A DNA stretch of 52,324 nucleotides. Origin: Calditrichota bacterium (GTDB lineage Bacteria > Calditrichota > Calditrichia > Calditrichales > Calditrichaceae). Below are positions 26,479 through 36,890 of the stretch, in pieces (positions within the stretch are counted from its first letter, which is position 1; every line of letters begins with the position of its first letter). A program made the position numbers and the translations under genes. The DNA is taken from the NCBI GenBank assembly GCA_024278755.1, contig JAJRSO010000077.1, positions 1-52,324 on the forward strand, read 5' to 3'. The notes under the pieces are model-generated. The model searched no databases, was not told where the DNA came from, and saw only the letters and a program-made list of their open reading frames with translations.

Positions 26479-26892
26479 ATGATTCAAAAAATAAATCACA
26501 TTGGTATCGCGGTAAAATCCCTGGATGAGCAGATCCCTTTTTACCGGGATGTGCTGGGATTGACCTTAACGGGAATCGAAGAGGTTGCCGAACAAAACGT
26601 GCGGGTTGCCATGTTCGAAGTGGGCGAAGTGCATATCGAACTGCTCGAACCCTTATCGGAAAACAGCCCCATTGCAAAATTTATGGAGAAAAAGGGAGAG
26701 GGGATGCATCATATCGCCTACCAGACCGATGATATTCGGGAAGAATTGTCCGGATTCCGGGAAAAGGGAATCCGGCTTATTGATAGCGAGCCGCGCGCCG
26801 GAGCGCATGAAACGCAGATTGCCTTTTTGCATCCCAAATCATCGGGCAGAGTACTGACCGAAATTTGTCAAACGGCAGGGGGCAGCCAATGA
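26479..26892 (+). CDS. mce: methylmalonyl-CoA epimerase
   Basis: A 137-residue vicinal-oxygen-chelate enzyme that interconverts (R)- and (S)-methylmalonyl-CoA, linking the mutase to the decarboxylase. Both metal half-sites are visible: His7 in INHIGIAV with the Glu of HIELLEP, and His78 in GMHHIAYQ with the late Glu of LTEICQ. Length is standard. Its TGA overlaps the ATG of mmdA by four bases (ATGA at 26889-26892), indicating translational coupling. Confidence 0.94.
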   Translation: MIQKINHIGIAVKSLDEQIPFYRDVLGLTLTGIEEVAEQNVRVAMFEVGEVHIELLEPLSENSPIAKFMEKKGEGMHHIAYQTDDIREELSGFREKGIRLIDSEPRAGAHETQIAFLHPKSSGRVLTEICQTAGGSQ

Positions 26893-28439
26893 GTATCGAA
26901 CGGAAAATTTTAGAACTTAAAGAAAAACAGGATCGGGCCAAATTAGGCGGCGGTCAAAAGTCCATCGATAAACAGCACGAGAAGGGAAAACTGACGGCCC
27001 GCGAACGCATTAATCTGGTTCTGGATGCGAATAGTTTTGAAGAAATCGATATGTTCCGCATCACCACACATAGCGATTTTGGTCAGGTAGGCAAGCAGGT
27101 TTTCGGCGACGGCATCATCACCGGGTACGGTTCTATTCACGGCAGGCTGGTCTTTATCTATTCCTTCGATTTTACCATCTTTGGCGGATCGCTTTCACAG
27201 GTAGTGGCCGAAAAGGTGGTTAAGGTGCAGGAACTGGCCGTTAAAGCCGGGGCGCCTATAATCGGCATAAACGATTCCGGCGGGGCGCGTATTCAGGAAG
27301 GGGTGGATTCCTTAGCCGGCTACACCTCTATTTTTATGAATAATGTGCTGCATTCCGGGGTGATTCCCCAAATTAGCGCAGTGGTGGGGCCGGCCGCCGG
27401 GGGCGCCGTGTATTCGCCCGCCTTAACCGATTTTGTGTTTATGGTACGTAATACGTCGTTTATGTTTTTAACCGGACCGAAAATCGTTAAAACAGTCACC
27501 CACGAAGATGTGACCGCCGATGAGCTGGGCGGGGCGGATGTGCACGGTACGAAAAGCGGTATTACCCATTTTACCTATGATGATGAAAAAACGCTGTTTG
27601 AAGGCATTCGTGAATTGTTCCGCTATATTCCTAATAATAATACGGAAGAACCGCTCATCGAAGCCTGTGGCGATCCCATCGATCGCAGTGATGAATCGTT
27701 AAACTATGTGATTCCGGAAAATCCGCATAAACCGTACGAAATGAAAGACGTCCTTTTTCAGGTTTTGGATCAGGATAGTTTTTTTGAAGTGCAGGAAGGT
27801 TATGCACAGAATATTATTGTTGGATTTGGCAAACTAAACGGGCGCTCGGTAGGCGTTGTGGCCAATCAGCCTAAATACCTGGCCGGTGTTCTGGACAGCA
27901 ACGCTTCCGTTAAAGCCGCGCGTTTTATTCGCTTTTGCGACGCTTTTAATATCCCCATTATCACCTTCGAAGATGTGCCCGGATTTATGCCGGGAACCGC
28001 GCAGGAATATAACGGCATCATCCGCCACGGTGCAAAAATGTTGTACGCCTATGCCGAAGCCACGGTACCCAAGATTACGGTGATAACCCGCAAAGCATAC
28101 GGCGGCGCCTTTTGTGTGATGAATTCTAAACACTTGCGGGGCGATATCGTCTATGCCTGGCCCACGGCGGAAATTGCCGTAATGGGGCCCGAAGGCGCCA
28201 GTGAAATCATTTTTTCCAAAGAGATAAAAGAGGCGTCGGATCCGCAGGCGAAGCTCAAAGAAAAGATTGATGAGTATCGTACGAAATTTGCCAACCCATA
28301 TGTGGCCGCGGGGAAGGGGATGATTGACGAGGTGATCGAACCTAAATTTACCCGTTACAAAGTAATAAAAGCGCTGGAAATGCTGCGCAACAAACGCGAT
28401 GATAATTTACCTAAAAAACACGGTAATATTCCGTTATAA
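26889..28439 (+). CDS. mmdA: methylmalonyl-CoA decarboxylase alpha subunit (carboxyltransferase)
   Basis: A 516-residue carboxyltransferase that moves the carboxyl group from methylmalonyl-CoA to the biotin of the gamma subunit. The two crotonase-fold halves carry the oxyanion loops INDSGGARIQEG with GPAAGGAVYSPALTDF, and FEDVPGFMPGTAQEYNG with KAYGGAFCVMNSK. The same family serves propionyl-CoA carboxylase. The adjoining OadG-, biotin- and OadB-type genes make the Na+-pumping decarboxylase the better call. ATG 26889 was chosen for the ATGA overlap with mce; a frame opening 24 bases earlier has no separate ribosome site. Confidence 0.94.
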   Translation: MSIERKILELKEKQDRAKLGGGQKSIDKQHEKGKLTARERINLVLDANSFEEIDMFRITTHSDFGQVGKQVFGDGIITGYGSIHGRLVFIYSFDFTIFGGSLSQVVAEKVVKVQELAVKAGAPIIGINDSGGARIQEGVDSLAGYTSIFMNNVLHSGVIPQISAVVGPAAGGAVYSPALTDFVFMVRNTSFMFLTGPKIVKTVTHEDVTADELGGADVHGTKSGITHFTYDDEKTLFEGIRELFRYIPNNNTEEPLIEACGDPIDRSDESLNYVIPENPHKPYEMKDVLFQVLDQDSFFEVQEGYAQNIIVGFGKLNGRSVGVVANQPKYLAGVLDSNASVKAARFIRFCDAFNIPIITFEDVPGFMPGTAQEYNGIIRHGAKMLYAYAEATVPKITVITRKAYGGAFCVMNSKHLRGDIVYAWPTAEIAVMGPEGASEIIFSKEIKEASDPQAKLKEKIDEYRTKFANPYVAAGKGMIDEVIEPKFTRYKVIKALEMLRNKRDDNLPKKHGNIPL

Positions 28440-28450
28440 ACGAGGAACCT

Positions 28451-28849
28451 ATGGGACAATTAGATTCAACAGCGGTTGATTCCGTTATTTACGGGATTTC
28501 CAATGTTGCCCGCTATAACGGATGGAATATTGCCTTTAGCGGTTTAGCCGTTGTTTTTGGCGGTTTGGTTCTGATAGCCTTAACAATCTTTTTATTTAAC
28601 AAACTATCCGCTCAGGCCGATAAAATTGCCACTAAATCCGATTCGGATAAACCGCAAATTCAGCTTAGTTCCTCCGCGGCGGAAGCAGAAGAGGATATCC
28701 CCGAAGATCATTTGGCGGCCATTAGCGTGGCCGTGGAGTTATACCGCCGTTTGCATCTGGAAACGCTGCAAAGCGCGGTAACATTTGCCAGCGGCGAAGT
28801 AAACAGCAATTGGAAAGCCGGAGCCCGTTTCGGGCAACGAAAATCGTAG
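28451..28849 (+). CDS. OadG/MmdD-like small membrane subunit of the Na+ pump
   Basis: A 132-residue protein with one transmembrane helix (about residues 30-53, FSGLAVVFGGLVLIALTIFL) and a charged cytoplasmic linker ending in DHLAAISVAVELYRRLH, the helix shared by OadG/MmdD subunits. This subunit joins the carboxyltransferase to the membrane beta subunit and helps assembly. It starts 11 bases after mmdA and ends 8 bases before the biotin carrier gene. The C-terminal tail is longer than in minimal OadG proteins. Confidence 0.85.
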   Translation: MGQLDSTAVDSVIYGISNVARYNGWNIAFSGLAVVFGGLVLIALTIFLFNKLSAQADKIATKSDSDKPQIQLSSSAAEAEEDIPEDHLAAISVAVELYRRLHLETLQSAVTFASGEVNSNWKAGARFGQRKS

Positions 28850-28857
28850 AGGTTGGA

Positions 28858-29340
28858 ATGGTAGAAAAAGAAATTACGCTCGAAATAAAGGGCAAAGAAT
28901 ATAAGGTTAATATTAGCCGCTTTACTGCGGAAAGCGCTGAAATAAAAGTAAACGATGTTTCCTATTCGGTAGTGTTGAAAGACTTAGGAGTGGAACAGGT
29001 CGCGAATGTGAAACCGCAGCAGGCGCCGCGCGGCCCGGAAGCTGCCGTTTTACAATCAACGGGCGCCCGGCCGGATAAACCGATTCGGCTGCACCGGCCC
29101 AAAACGATTTCCGACGGTGCGACCATAACCGCGCCTTTGCCCGGATTGATAACCAAGATTTTTATCAATGAAGGCGATATTATTAAAATGGGTCAGCGCA
29201 TCCTGATGCTCGAAGCAATGAAAATGGAAAACGAAGTCAATGCCACAAGTGAAGGGATGGTTATCGATATCCGGCACAAGGAAGGCAGTTCGGTAAACCA
29301 GGGCGATGTGCTGATTATGCTCAAGCCGGTGGAGGGCTGA
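28858..29340 (+). CDS. mmdC: biotin carrier protein (gamma subunit) of methylmalonyl-CoA decarboxylase
   Basis: A 160-residue biotinyl protein. The C-terminal lipoyl/biotinyl domain contains EAMKMENEV with Lys122 as the biotin attachment site, and the swinging arm precedes it at PLPGLITKIFINEGD. A Pro/Ala-rich linker (about residues 50-80) joins a small N-terminal domain like that of acetyl/propionyl-CoA carboxylase carriers. ATG 28858 follows GAGGTTGG. It shuttles CO2 from the alpha to the beta subunit and is separated from the beta gene by one base. Confidence 0.93.
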   Translation: MVEKEITLEIKGKEYKVNISRFTAESAEIKVNDVSYSVVLKDLGVEQVANVKPQQAPRGPEAAVLQSTGARPDKPIRLHRPKTISDGATITAPLPGLITKIFINEGDIIKMGQRILMLEAMKMENEVNATSEGMVIDIRHKEGSSVNQGDVLIMLKPVEG

Positions 29341-29341
29341 T

Positions 29342-30484
29342 ATGGAAGTCATATTACGTATTATTGAAACCACCGGTTTTAATAATATGACCTGGGGCAA
29401 CCTGATAATGATGGTCATCGGTGGAATTGCCATTTATCTGGCCATCGTTAAAAAATACGAACCGTTATTATTGTTGCCTATCGGCTTTGGTGTGCTGGTG
29501 GGAAATATACCGTACGATCCGGCGCTGCCGCTTGGCGTATATGATACGGTGGCCAACGGCGCTTCGCAGAATAGTGTGTTCAGCCTGATTTATTATGGGG
29601 TCACATCCGGGGTTTTCCCGCCGCTAATCTTTCTGGGGATCGGCGCTCTTACCGATTTTTCATCGCTTATTTCCAGTCCGAAATCGGTGCTGCTGGGCGC
29701 TGCCGCGCAGGTGGGAATCTTTGGCACTTATATTGGCGCCCTGCTGTTAGGATTTACAAATGCCGAATCGGCTTCTATTGGGATTATTGGCGGAGCGGAC
29801 GGGCCTACCTCCATCTTCCTGGCGTCTCAGTTAGCGCCTCATTTATTGGGTCCCATTGCCATAGCGGCCTACTCGTATATGGCGCTGGTTCCGGTTATTC
29901 AGCCGCCCATAATGAAATTGCTGACCAGTAAAGAAGAGCGTTTAATTCGCATGAAACCGCCGCGGATTGTGAGCAAACGTGAAAAAATTCTGTTTCCGAT
30001 TATTGTGCTGATTGTTTCAGCCTTGCTGGCGCCCGGGTCGTTAACACTGGTGGGGATGCTGATGCTCGGGAATTTATTAAAGGAAAGCGGCGTAACCGAT
30101 CGGCTGGCTAAAACGGCCGGAAGTGCTTTACTGGATATTGCCACGGTACTGCTTTCGTTTGCCGTGGGTGCCAGTACGCAGGCCGAATATTTTTTAACGC
30201 CTCAATCCATCGGTATTTTTGGGTTGGGACTATTTTCATTTATGATCGCCACCACCGGCGGTCTGCTGTTTGCCAAGTTTATGAATCTGTTTTTAAAGGA
30301 TAAAATTAATCCGCTGATCGGCGCGGCGGGCGTGTCGGCCGTTCCGGATTCCGCGCGGGTGGTGCAGCATGTGGCTTTGGAATATGATAAAGACAACCAT
30401 TTACTGATGCATGCCATGGCGCCCAATGTGGCGGGAGTAATCGGTTCGGCGGTGGCGGCAGGCGTATTTATTGCTATCTTTTAA
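29342..30484 (+). CDS. mmdB: Na+-translocating decarboxylase beta subunit (OadB/MmdB/GcdB family)
   Basis: A 380-residue polytopic membrane protein that decarboxylates carboxybiotin and exports Na+. The hallmark ion-site segment GGADGPTSIFLAS, with its essential Asp, and the second half-repeat NPLIGAAGVSAVPDSARVVQ are intact, as is the N-terminal segment YEPLLLLPIGFGVLVGN. About nine to ten helices are visible. Length matches the family. It ends the propionate operon and gives the pathway its energy-conserving step, an inward sodium gradient usable by ATP synthase or transporters. Confidence 0.95.
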   Translation: MEVILRIIETTGFNNMTWGNLIMMVIGGIAIYLAIVKKYEPLLLLPIGFGVLVGNIPYDPALPLGVYDTVANGASQNSVFSLIYYGVTSGVFPPLIFLGIGALTDFSSLISSPKSVLLGAAAQVGIFGTYIGALLLGFTNAESASIGIIGGADGPTSIFLASQLAPHLLGPIAIAAYSYMALVPVIQPPIMKLLTSKEERLIRMKPPRIVSKREKILFPIIVLIVSALLAPGSLTLVGMLMLGNLLKESGVTDRLAKTAGSALLDIATVLLSFAVGASTQAEYFLTPQSIGIFGLGLFSFMIATTGGLLFAKFMNLFLKDKINPLIGAAGVSAVPDSARVVQHVALEYDKDNHLLMHAMAPNVAGVIGSAVAAGVFIAIF

Positions 30485-30498
30485 ACTTTTTTTATAGA

Positions 30499-30525
30499 CC
30501 TTCCAGGTTTTTAAGACCCGGAAGG
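30499..30525. terminator. hairpin between convergent mmdB and response regulator genes
   Basis: CCTTCCAGGT (30499-30508) pairs with ACCCGGAAGG (30516-30525), with one mismatch and a 7-base loop. It shares the CCTTCC core with the stems at 8951 and 43226. There is no T-run on either side, so it may be a general transcript-end stabiliser. Confidence 0.5.
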
Positions 30526-30554
30526 CCTGCTCCTCTAAAGAATGGAATCGGTTC

Positions 30555-30950
30555 TTAATCCAACAGTTTTCGAACGGCCGAAACCAGCTCATCCGAATTC
30601 CACGGTTTTTCCAGATAGTAATCTATTTTTGCTTCGTTAATGGCCTTTATCGTATCCTGATGACTGGCCAGCCCGGTTAATAAGATACGCGGGATTCTCT
30701 TAAAACGCGCATCCTGATTCAGGCGGGATAAAAAATCAACACCGTTTTCTCCCGGCATAATATGGTCGCAGATAATCAACGAGACGATCTGGTTTTCTTC
30801 CAATAATTCATTAAGCACTTCTTCGGCTTCGGCGGCCGATTCACATTCCACAATTGTGAAAACCTCTTCAAAAACGGAGAGTTCCCGCTTTACGGTAGAT
30901 AAAATTTCGCGCTGGTCATCCACGCAGAGAATATTCTGTTTAGACATCAT
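30555..30950 (-). CDS. single-domain response regulator (CheY-like)
   Basis: A 131-residue receiver domain with no output domain. The acidic pocket is CVDDQ (Asp11, Asp12), the phospho-acceptor is Asp62 in IICDHIMPG, and the conserved Thr and Lys are in LLTGLAS and YLEKPW. It starts inside the end of the upstream histidine kinase gene (11-base overlap, GGAGG-type site in the overlap), so the pair forms a two-component unit. It probably relays to another protein. Confidence 0.92.
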   Translation of the reverse strand: MMSKQNILCVDDQREILSTVKRELSVFEEVFTIVECESAAEAEEVLNELLEENQIVSLIICDHIMPGENGVDFLSRLNQDARFKRIPRILLTGLASHQDTIKAINEAKIDYYLEKPWNSDELVSAVRKLLD

Positions 30951-32292
30951 TGCCTCCTGAAGGTATATAGATTATAAAACTGGTTCCATTCGTTGAACTT
31001 TGCACATCGATGCGCCCGTCATATTCGGTGATAATGCGCTTGACGATGGTTAACCCCAGTCCGAGGCCAAAGGAAAGGCCACTGACTTTTGTCGTTACAT
31101 TAGGTTGAAAAATGGTTGAAAATATTTCGTTGGGAATGCCCGGTCCGTTATCTGCAATTTTTACCCGGATATTTCCCATAATACATTCGCTGTTTATGGT
31201 AAGTTGCGCATTATCGCTTCGGGCATCGTGCAAAGCTTCGCAGGCATTTTTAATCAGATTTGTCCAAACCTGAATGAATTCACCAATATTCGCGGTTATT
31301 GGTGGAAGCGGATCAAGTTCAAGGCGAACCGATATGTCCCTGGTTTTATGTCGCAGCAGGGTGAGAGCGTTATGAATCGTTTCGTTTAAATCTACTCCCG
31401 CCTGCCTGTTTTTTTGCAGATTCCCCAATGATTTTACAGATTGAACAACGTGTGCGGATTGCCGCGAGGCGACTTCCATATCGTGCAGGGCAGCGCCCAG
31501 CTCCCAGCTATTATACATAGCATTGATTTGCGTTTTTGGTAACCGGGAAATATCGGACGCCTGTTTTTCGGAAAGACCCATTTGGGCAATTTGCGCAATA
31601 GTATTGGCGTCCATTAACGGACAATCAGCGCGCAGCTTCTTTTTATGTTGACGCACTTCCCGGCTGGAAAGATAGCGCCCTTTGTTTAACCCGGTTTTAA
31701 AGAAGACAGACTCCGGTTCTTGTTCCATCTGCATGGATAGTTGCCGCGAAAGCCATTCGGTGTTATGCGCCAAAACGGAAATGGCGTTATTGAGCTCATG
31801 CGCAATTCCGGCGGCAATCTGGCCAAGAGAGGCCAGGTTTTGATTCTCCATTAACTTTTTTTGAGTCTGTTGTTTTTCCCTGGAAACTTCCAGTAAACGG
31901 TGTTGCCGTTTAACCAGATCTTTTACGGCGAAGGGCATAAAGTCTTTTTCGATACAGAGCGTATCGGCCGCCGGTTTTGTATGCTTGTCGATATAAGCCA
32001 GTTCGCAGTCGGTCTCGGCCTGAATGGTGGCCAGGCTAATGTAGGTTTTGGAAAAAAAACTATAGACCCCTAAAAAATTTTTTTCGGCGGCTGAAAAAAC
32101 AATTTCCCGCCCCTGATCCTTAGTTTCGACAAAACCGCTTAAACGACCGGAGTGGACAAAAAAGAGCCGGCTGTTTACGGCGCCTTCTTCAATTAGTATT
32201 TCACCTTTGCGCAGCCAGATAAAACGGCTGGAATCGGAAAAATAATTTTGTATGAGCCGGTTTAACAGGGCTTCATTCTCTTGAATCTGCAT
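30940..32292 (-). CDS. histidine kinase with N-terminal cyclic-nucleotide-binding-like (CRP) domain
   Basis: A 450-residue soluble kinase. Residues 15-110 form a CRP/cNMP-binding-like beta-roll (WLRKGEILIEEGAVNSRLFF, VHSGRLSGFV). The H-box is GIAHELNNAISVL with His165. About 90 residues then intervene before the second dimerisation helix near SRQSAHVVQSVKSLGN, an unusually long insertion. The ATPase part has NLIKNACEAL, DNGPGIP and GLGLGLTIVKR. The CRP part lacks an evident Arg phosphate-binding cassette, so the ligand may not be cAMP. It overlaps its cognate regulator. Confidence 0.9.
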   Translation of the reverse strand: MQIQENEALLNRLIQNYFSDSSRFIWLRKGEILIEEGAVNSRLFFVHSGRLSGFVETKDQGREIVFSAAEKNFLGVYSFFSKTYISLATIQAETDCELAYIDKHTKPAADTLCIEKDFMPFAVKDLVKRQHRLLEVSREKQQTQKKLMENQNLASLGQIAAGIAHELNNAISVLAHNTEWLSRQLSMQMEQEPESVFFKTGLNKGRYLSSREVRQHKKKLRADCPLMDANTIAQIAQMGLSEKQASDISRLPKTQINAMYNSWELGAALHDMEVASRQSAHVVQSVKSLGNLQKNRQAGVDLNETIHNALTLLRHKTRDISVRLELDPLPPITANIGEFIQVWTNLIKNACEALHDARSDNAQLTINSECIMGNIRVKIADNGPGIPNEIFSTIFQPNVTTKVSGLSFGLGLGLTIVKRIITEYDGRIDVQSSTNGTSFIIYIPSGGNDV

Positions 32293-34581
<2,289 letters not shown>

Positions 34582-34602
34582 TTCCGGTTTATCCTGTTAT
34601 TC

Positions 34603-34630
34603 AAAAGCCCGGCCTTTGCCGGGCTTTTTT
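34603..34630 (+). terminator. rho-independent terminator after groEL
   Basis: A perfect 11-base stem, AAAAGCCCGGC (34603-34613) with GCCGGGCTTTT (34618-34628), has a 4-base loop and a T-run. It lies 21 bases after the groEL stop. Confidence 0.95.
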
Positions 34631-34707
34631 GTTTTTAGGGTAATCTTCTGTTTTTAACTGATAAGAATCTTTTTGCTTCTATCGTCGTTTTGTGTGGGTA
34701 AGAGAGT

Positions 34708-34750
34708 TAAAAAAATGCCGCGGAGGAACACGGGTTCTCACGGATTAAAA
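34708..34750. repeat. short interspersed repeat, TTAAAAAAATGCCGCG family, copy 1
   Basis: TTAAAAAAATGCCGCG is identical over 16 bases to 51984-51999. Both are followed 15-20 bases later by TTCACGGAT or TCTCACGGAT and then an AAAAC stretch. It is non-coding. The second copy lies next to the truncated methyltransferase gene near the right edge. Confidence 0.5.
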
Positions 34751-34795
34751 CCTTTAATGTTTATTGTTTCGTTTGTTTAAATGTATTTGTATTAA

Positions 34796-34819
34796 TTTGC
34801 GCGCTTTCGCGGCTAAAAG
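34796..34819. repeat. degenerate short interspersed repeat, GCGGCT/GCGGTT family, copy 3
   Basis: TTTGCGCGCTTTCGCGGCTA followed by AAAG resembles copies at 3893 and 26432 (CTGCGCGCTCGGCGGCT, GTTCTTGGCGGTTAAAA). It lies between groEL and folB. Confidence 0.4.
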
Positions 34820-35145
34820 TTCTTTTCGCAATACTTTTTTAATAAAAGGAAAGCTCTAATAAACCGGAATGCAAGCAATCGGTTCGTGCGAATTCATCAT
34901 AAAGAGCAGAAACCCGCAACGCTATTTTTACATCGGTGTTTTATCGATGAGAATCAGTAACTCGCCTTTTCCCCCATACGATTTGAAAACGAAGTAAAAC
35001 TATCCTAAAGGGCTGCAAAAAAAATCGATCCGAAAATATATCACCTCAGAACAGTAAAGAGAAAAACTTTTTCCTTTTCTTCGTTATTGACTCAATACGC
35101 CATTAAGGTTAATTTACCGTTTCATTCAAATGAAATGAGCGTCCA

Positions 35146-35508
35146 TTGGATATCATCCGGCTAACGAAAATGATCTTTTATGCCCATCACGGATTTTACG
35201 AAGCCGAACGTGAACTGGGACAAAAATTTGAAGTGGATATTGAACTGGAATTTGATTTAAGTCGGGCTGCTCTGGAAGATGATTTAACAAAAACCATCGA
35301 TTACACAGCCGTTTATAAAATCACAAAAACTATTTTTGAAAATTATAAATTTAAACTGATCGAAACAGCGGCAGAACGGATAGCTGAAAAAGTGCTGCAT
35401 CTGGCCGGTGTGCATGCCGTGCGGGTTGTGGTGCGTAAACCCCATGCGCCGGTGAACGGACTGCTGGACCATGTGGAAATAGAAATATTTCGAAAAGGAA
35501 ACGCATGA
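35146..35508 (+). CDS. folB: dihydroneopterin aldolase
   Basis: A 120-residue folate-pathway enzyme that cleaves 7,8-dihydroneopterin to 6-hydroxymethyl-dihydropterin and glycolaldehyde. Family segments are MIFYAHHGFYEAERELGQKF, the Tyr of TIDYTAVY, and VVVRKPHAPV with the catalytic Lys. The first in-frame start is TTG at 35146; the alignment of DIIRLTKM with relatives supports it over Met9. Its TGA overlaps the ATG of folK (ATGA), so the two are coupled and supply consecutive steps. Confidence 0.93.
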   Translation: MDIIRLTKMIFYAHHGFYEAERELGQKFEVDIELEFDLSRAALEDDLTKTIDYTAVYKITKTIFENYKFKLIETAAERIAEKVLHLAGVHAVRVVVRKPHAPVNGLLDHVEIEIFRKGNA

Positions 35509-35996
35509 TTTACTATCTGTCTCTTGGCAGTAATAAAGGCGACCGGGGCAGATTTTTACAAAGAGCGTTTTCCGGGCTGGAGCAGTTTGGGAATATCTCC
35601 GGACGTTCCCGAATTTACGAAACCGAACCGGTGGGCTTTTTAGAGCAAGCCTCCTTTTTAAATGCGGTTTGCGTGCTGGAGAGTAATTACCGCCCCTTTA
35701 GGCTGCTGCGAAAACTTAAACAGATTGAAACCCGGCTTGGACGGCAGCGCAACAGACGATGGGGAGCGCGGGAAATAGATATCGATATTATCGACTGTAA
35801 TGGAGAAACGGTACAATCGCGCCTTTTAATCATTCCGCACATTATGATGGAACACCGCGCTTTTGTTTTGCAGCCGCTGGCCGAAGCTGCGCCGGATTAT
35901 ATAAACAGAGACGGGCATTCTGCCGCACAGCTTTTATACGCTTTAAACGAAAAGGCTCAAACAAGAAAGCTTGTTTCCATTAATGGAAATAAATAG
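35505..35996 (+). CDS. folK: 6-hydroxymethyl-7,8-dihydropterin pyrophosphokinase
   Basis: A 163-residue HPPK that transfers pyrophosphate from ATP to 6-hydroxymethyl-dihydropterin. Conserved parts are YLSLGSNKGDRGRFLQRAF at the N-terminus, TEPVGFLEQASFLNAV, and the Mg-binding RRWGAREIDIDIIDCNG with its two Asp. The PHIMMEHRAFVLQPLAE loop is normal. It overlaps folB by four bases. The next gene, a nucleoside kinase, starts 72 bases downstream after a short repeat-like stretch. Confidence 0.94.
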   Translation: MIYYLSLGSNKGDRGRFLQRAFSGLEQFGNISGRSRIYETEPVGFLEQASFLNAVCVLESNYRPFRLLRKLKQIETRLGRQRNRRWGAREIDIDIIDCNGETVQSRLLIIPHIMMEHRAFVLQPLAEAAPDYINRDGHSAAQLLYALNEKAQTRKLVSINGNK

Positions 35997-36002
35997 GAAT
36001 CC

Positions 36003-36059
36003 ATTATTTGTCGTTTTTTTTGGAGCGATTATTTGTATATTGTGTTTTGGAATTTAAGG
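36003..36059. repeat. diverged member of the TTGTTATTTG-type repeat family
   Basis: GATTATTTGTATATTGTGTT followed by TTGGAATTTAAGG resembles the ends of the copies at 9131 and 25917 (TTATTTG...TTTagAATTTAAAG). It fills the folK to kinase gap. The match is weaker than between the other two. Confidence 0.3.
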
Positions 36060-36068
36060 TAACCTGTT

Positions 36069-36716
36069 ATGCCACTGGATAAACTCAGATATATTGCCGT
36101 CGAAGGCGTTATTGGCGTCGGTAAAACCACGCTTACCGATATGTTGTCCAAAACTATCGGGACATCCGTTATTTTAGAAGAATTTGAACAAAACCCTTTT
36201 CTCGAAGAATTTTATGAAGATCCACGACGTTATGCGTTTCAGACCCAGATATTTTTCCTGCTCAGTCGTTTCCGGCAAATTCAGGAACTGCGCCAGGTTG
36301 ATTTGTTCCGGCAGAAAATCGTAAGCGATTATCTATTCGAAAAAGACCGGATTTTTGCCACGCTGAACTTGTCGGAAAAAGAAATGAAACTCTACGACGG
36401 TATCGCCCGTTTGATGGAAAAGGAAGTGCCCGTTCCGGATTTGGTTATCTATTTACAGGCCTCCACCAAACGACTGATGGAAAACATTCACAAACGGGGC
36501 AGAAGCTATGAAAAAAATATGGATCCCGAATACATCGAAGGTTTAAATGAGTTATACAATAAATTTTTCTTTCATTACAGCAAAGCGCCGCTTCTGGTGA
36601 TTAATACGGATGAGATTGATTTTCAGCATTCCGAGAGGGAATACCAGGATATCCTCGTAGAAATCAATCATCACGAGGCCGGCACTCGCTATTACGTTCC
36701 TAAAAAACGCAGGTAA
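36069..36716 (+). CDS. deoxynucleoside kinase
   Basis: A 215-residue dNK-family kinase for nucleotide salvage. The P-loop is EGVIGVGKTTLTD (about residues 12-24). The substrate-binding helix has EEFEQNPFLEEFYEDPRRYA, the ERD-equivalent segment is VSDYLFEKDRIFA, and the lid arginines lie in HKRGRSYEKNMDPEY. Specificity among deoxyadenosine, deoxyguanosine, deoxycytidine and thymidine cannot be assigned. It follows folK, and a small membrane protein gene starts 4 bases later. Confidence 0.93.
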   Translation: MPLDKLRYIAVEGVIGVGKTTLTDMLSKTIGTSVILEEFEQNPFLEEFYEDPRRYAFQTQIFFLLSRFRQIQELRQVDLFRQKIVSDYLFEKDRIFATLNLSEKEMKLYDGIARLMEKEVPVPDLVIYLQASTKRLMENIHKRGRSYEKNMDPEYIEGLNELYNKFFFHYSKAPLLVINTDEIDFQHSEREYQDILVEINHHEAGTRYYVPKKRR

Positions 36717-36719
36717 ACG

Positions 36720-36890
36720 ATGAGATATTTGCTTCTATTTTTTCTTGGCTATTTACTATTTCGCTATATGCGTCCGTTGCTGCAGAAGAAACCCGAAAAT
36801 CCACAGGTGAAAGACAGTAGAACGCAAACTAATGACAGCATTACTAAAAATCGGAAGATTGAAGATGCAGAATTCGAAGAAATTGAATAG
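36720..36890 (+). CDS. small membrane-anchored acidic-tail protein (DUF4834-like)
   Basis: A 56-residue open frame starting 4 bases after the kinase stop. The N-terminus is a hydrophobic helix (RYLLLFFLGYLLFRYMRPLL), followed by a charged segment ending in EDAEFEEIE. This resembles the small single-helix proteins annotated DUF4834 that follow folK/nucleoside kinase genes in Bacteroidota relatives. Its last 26 bases overlap the HD-GYP gene in another frame. Function is unknown. The recurring genomic position is what makes it more than a random frame. Confidence 0.6.
   Translation: MRYLLLFFLGYLLFRYMRPLLQKKPENPQVKDSRTQTNDSITKNRKIEDAEFEEIE

Larger units (their letters stand above)
34582..35145. 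other. 564-base spacer between groEL and folB with repeat relics
   Basis: Apart from the groEL terminator I see no gene. The spacer holds a TTAAAAAAATGCCGCG repeat unit (34708-34750), a GCGGCT-family relic (34796-34819) and a small CATCG/CGATG stem (about 34931-34950). Base composition is uneven and both strands are full of stops. It looks like accumulated repeat debris rather than a lost gene. Confidence 0.5.
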
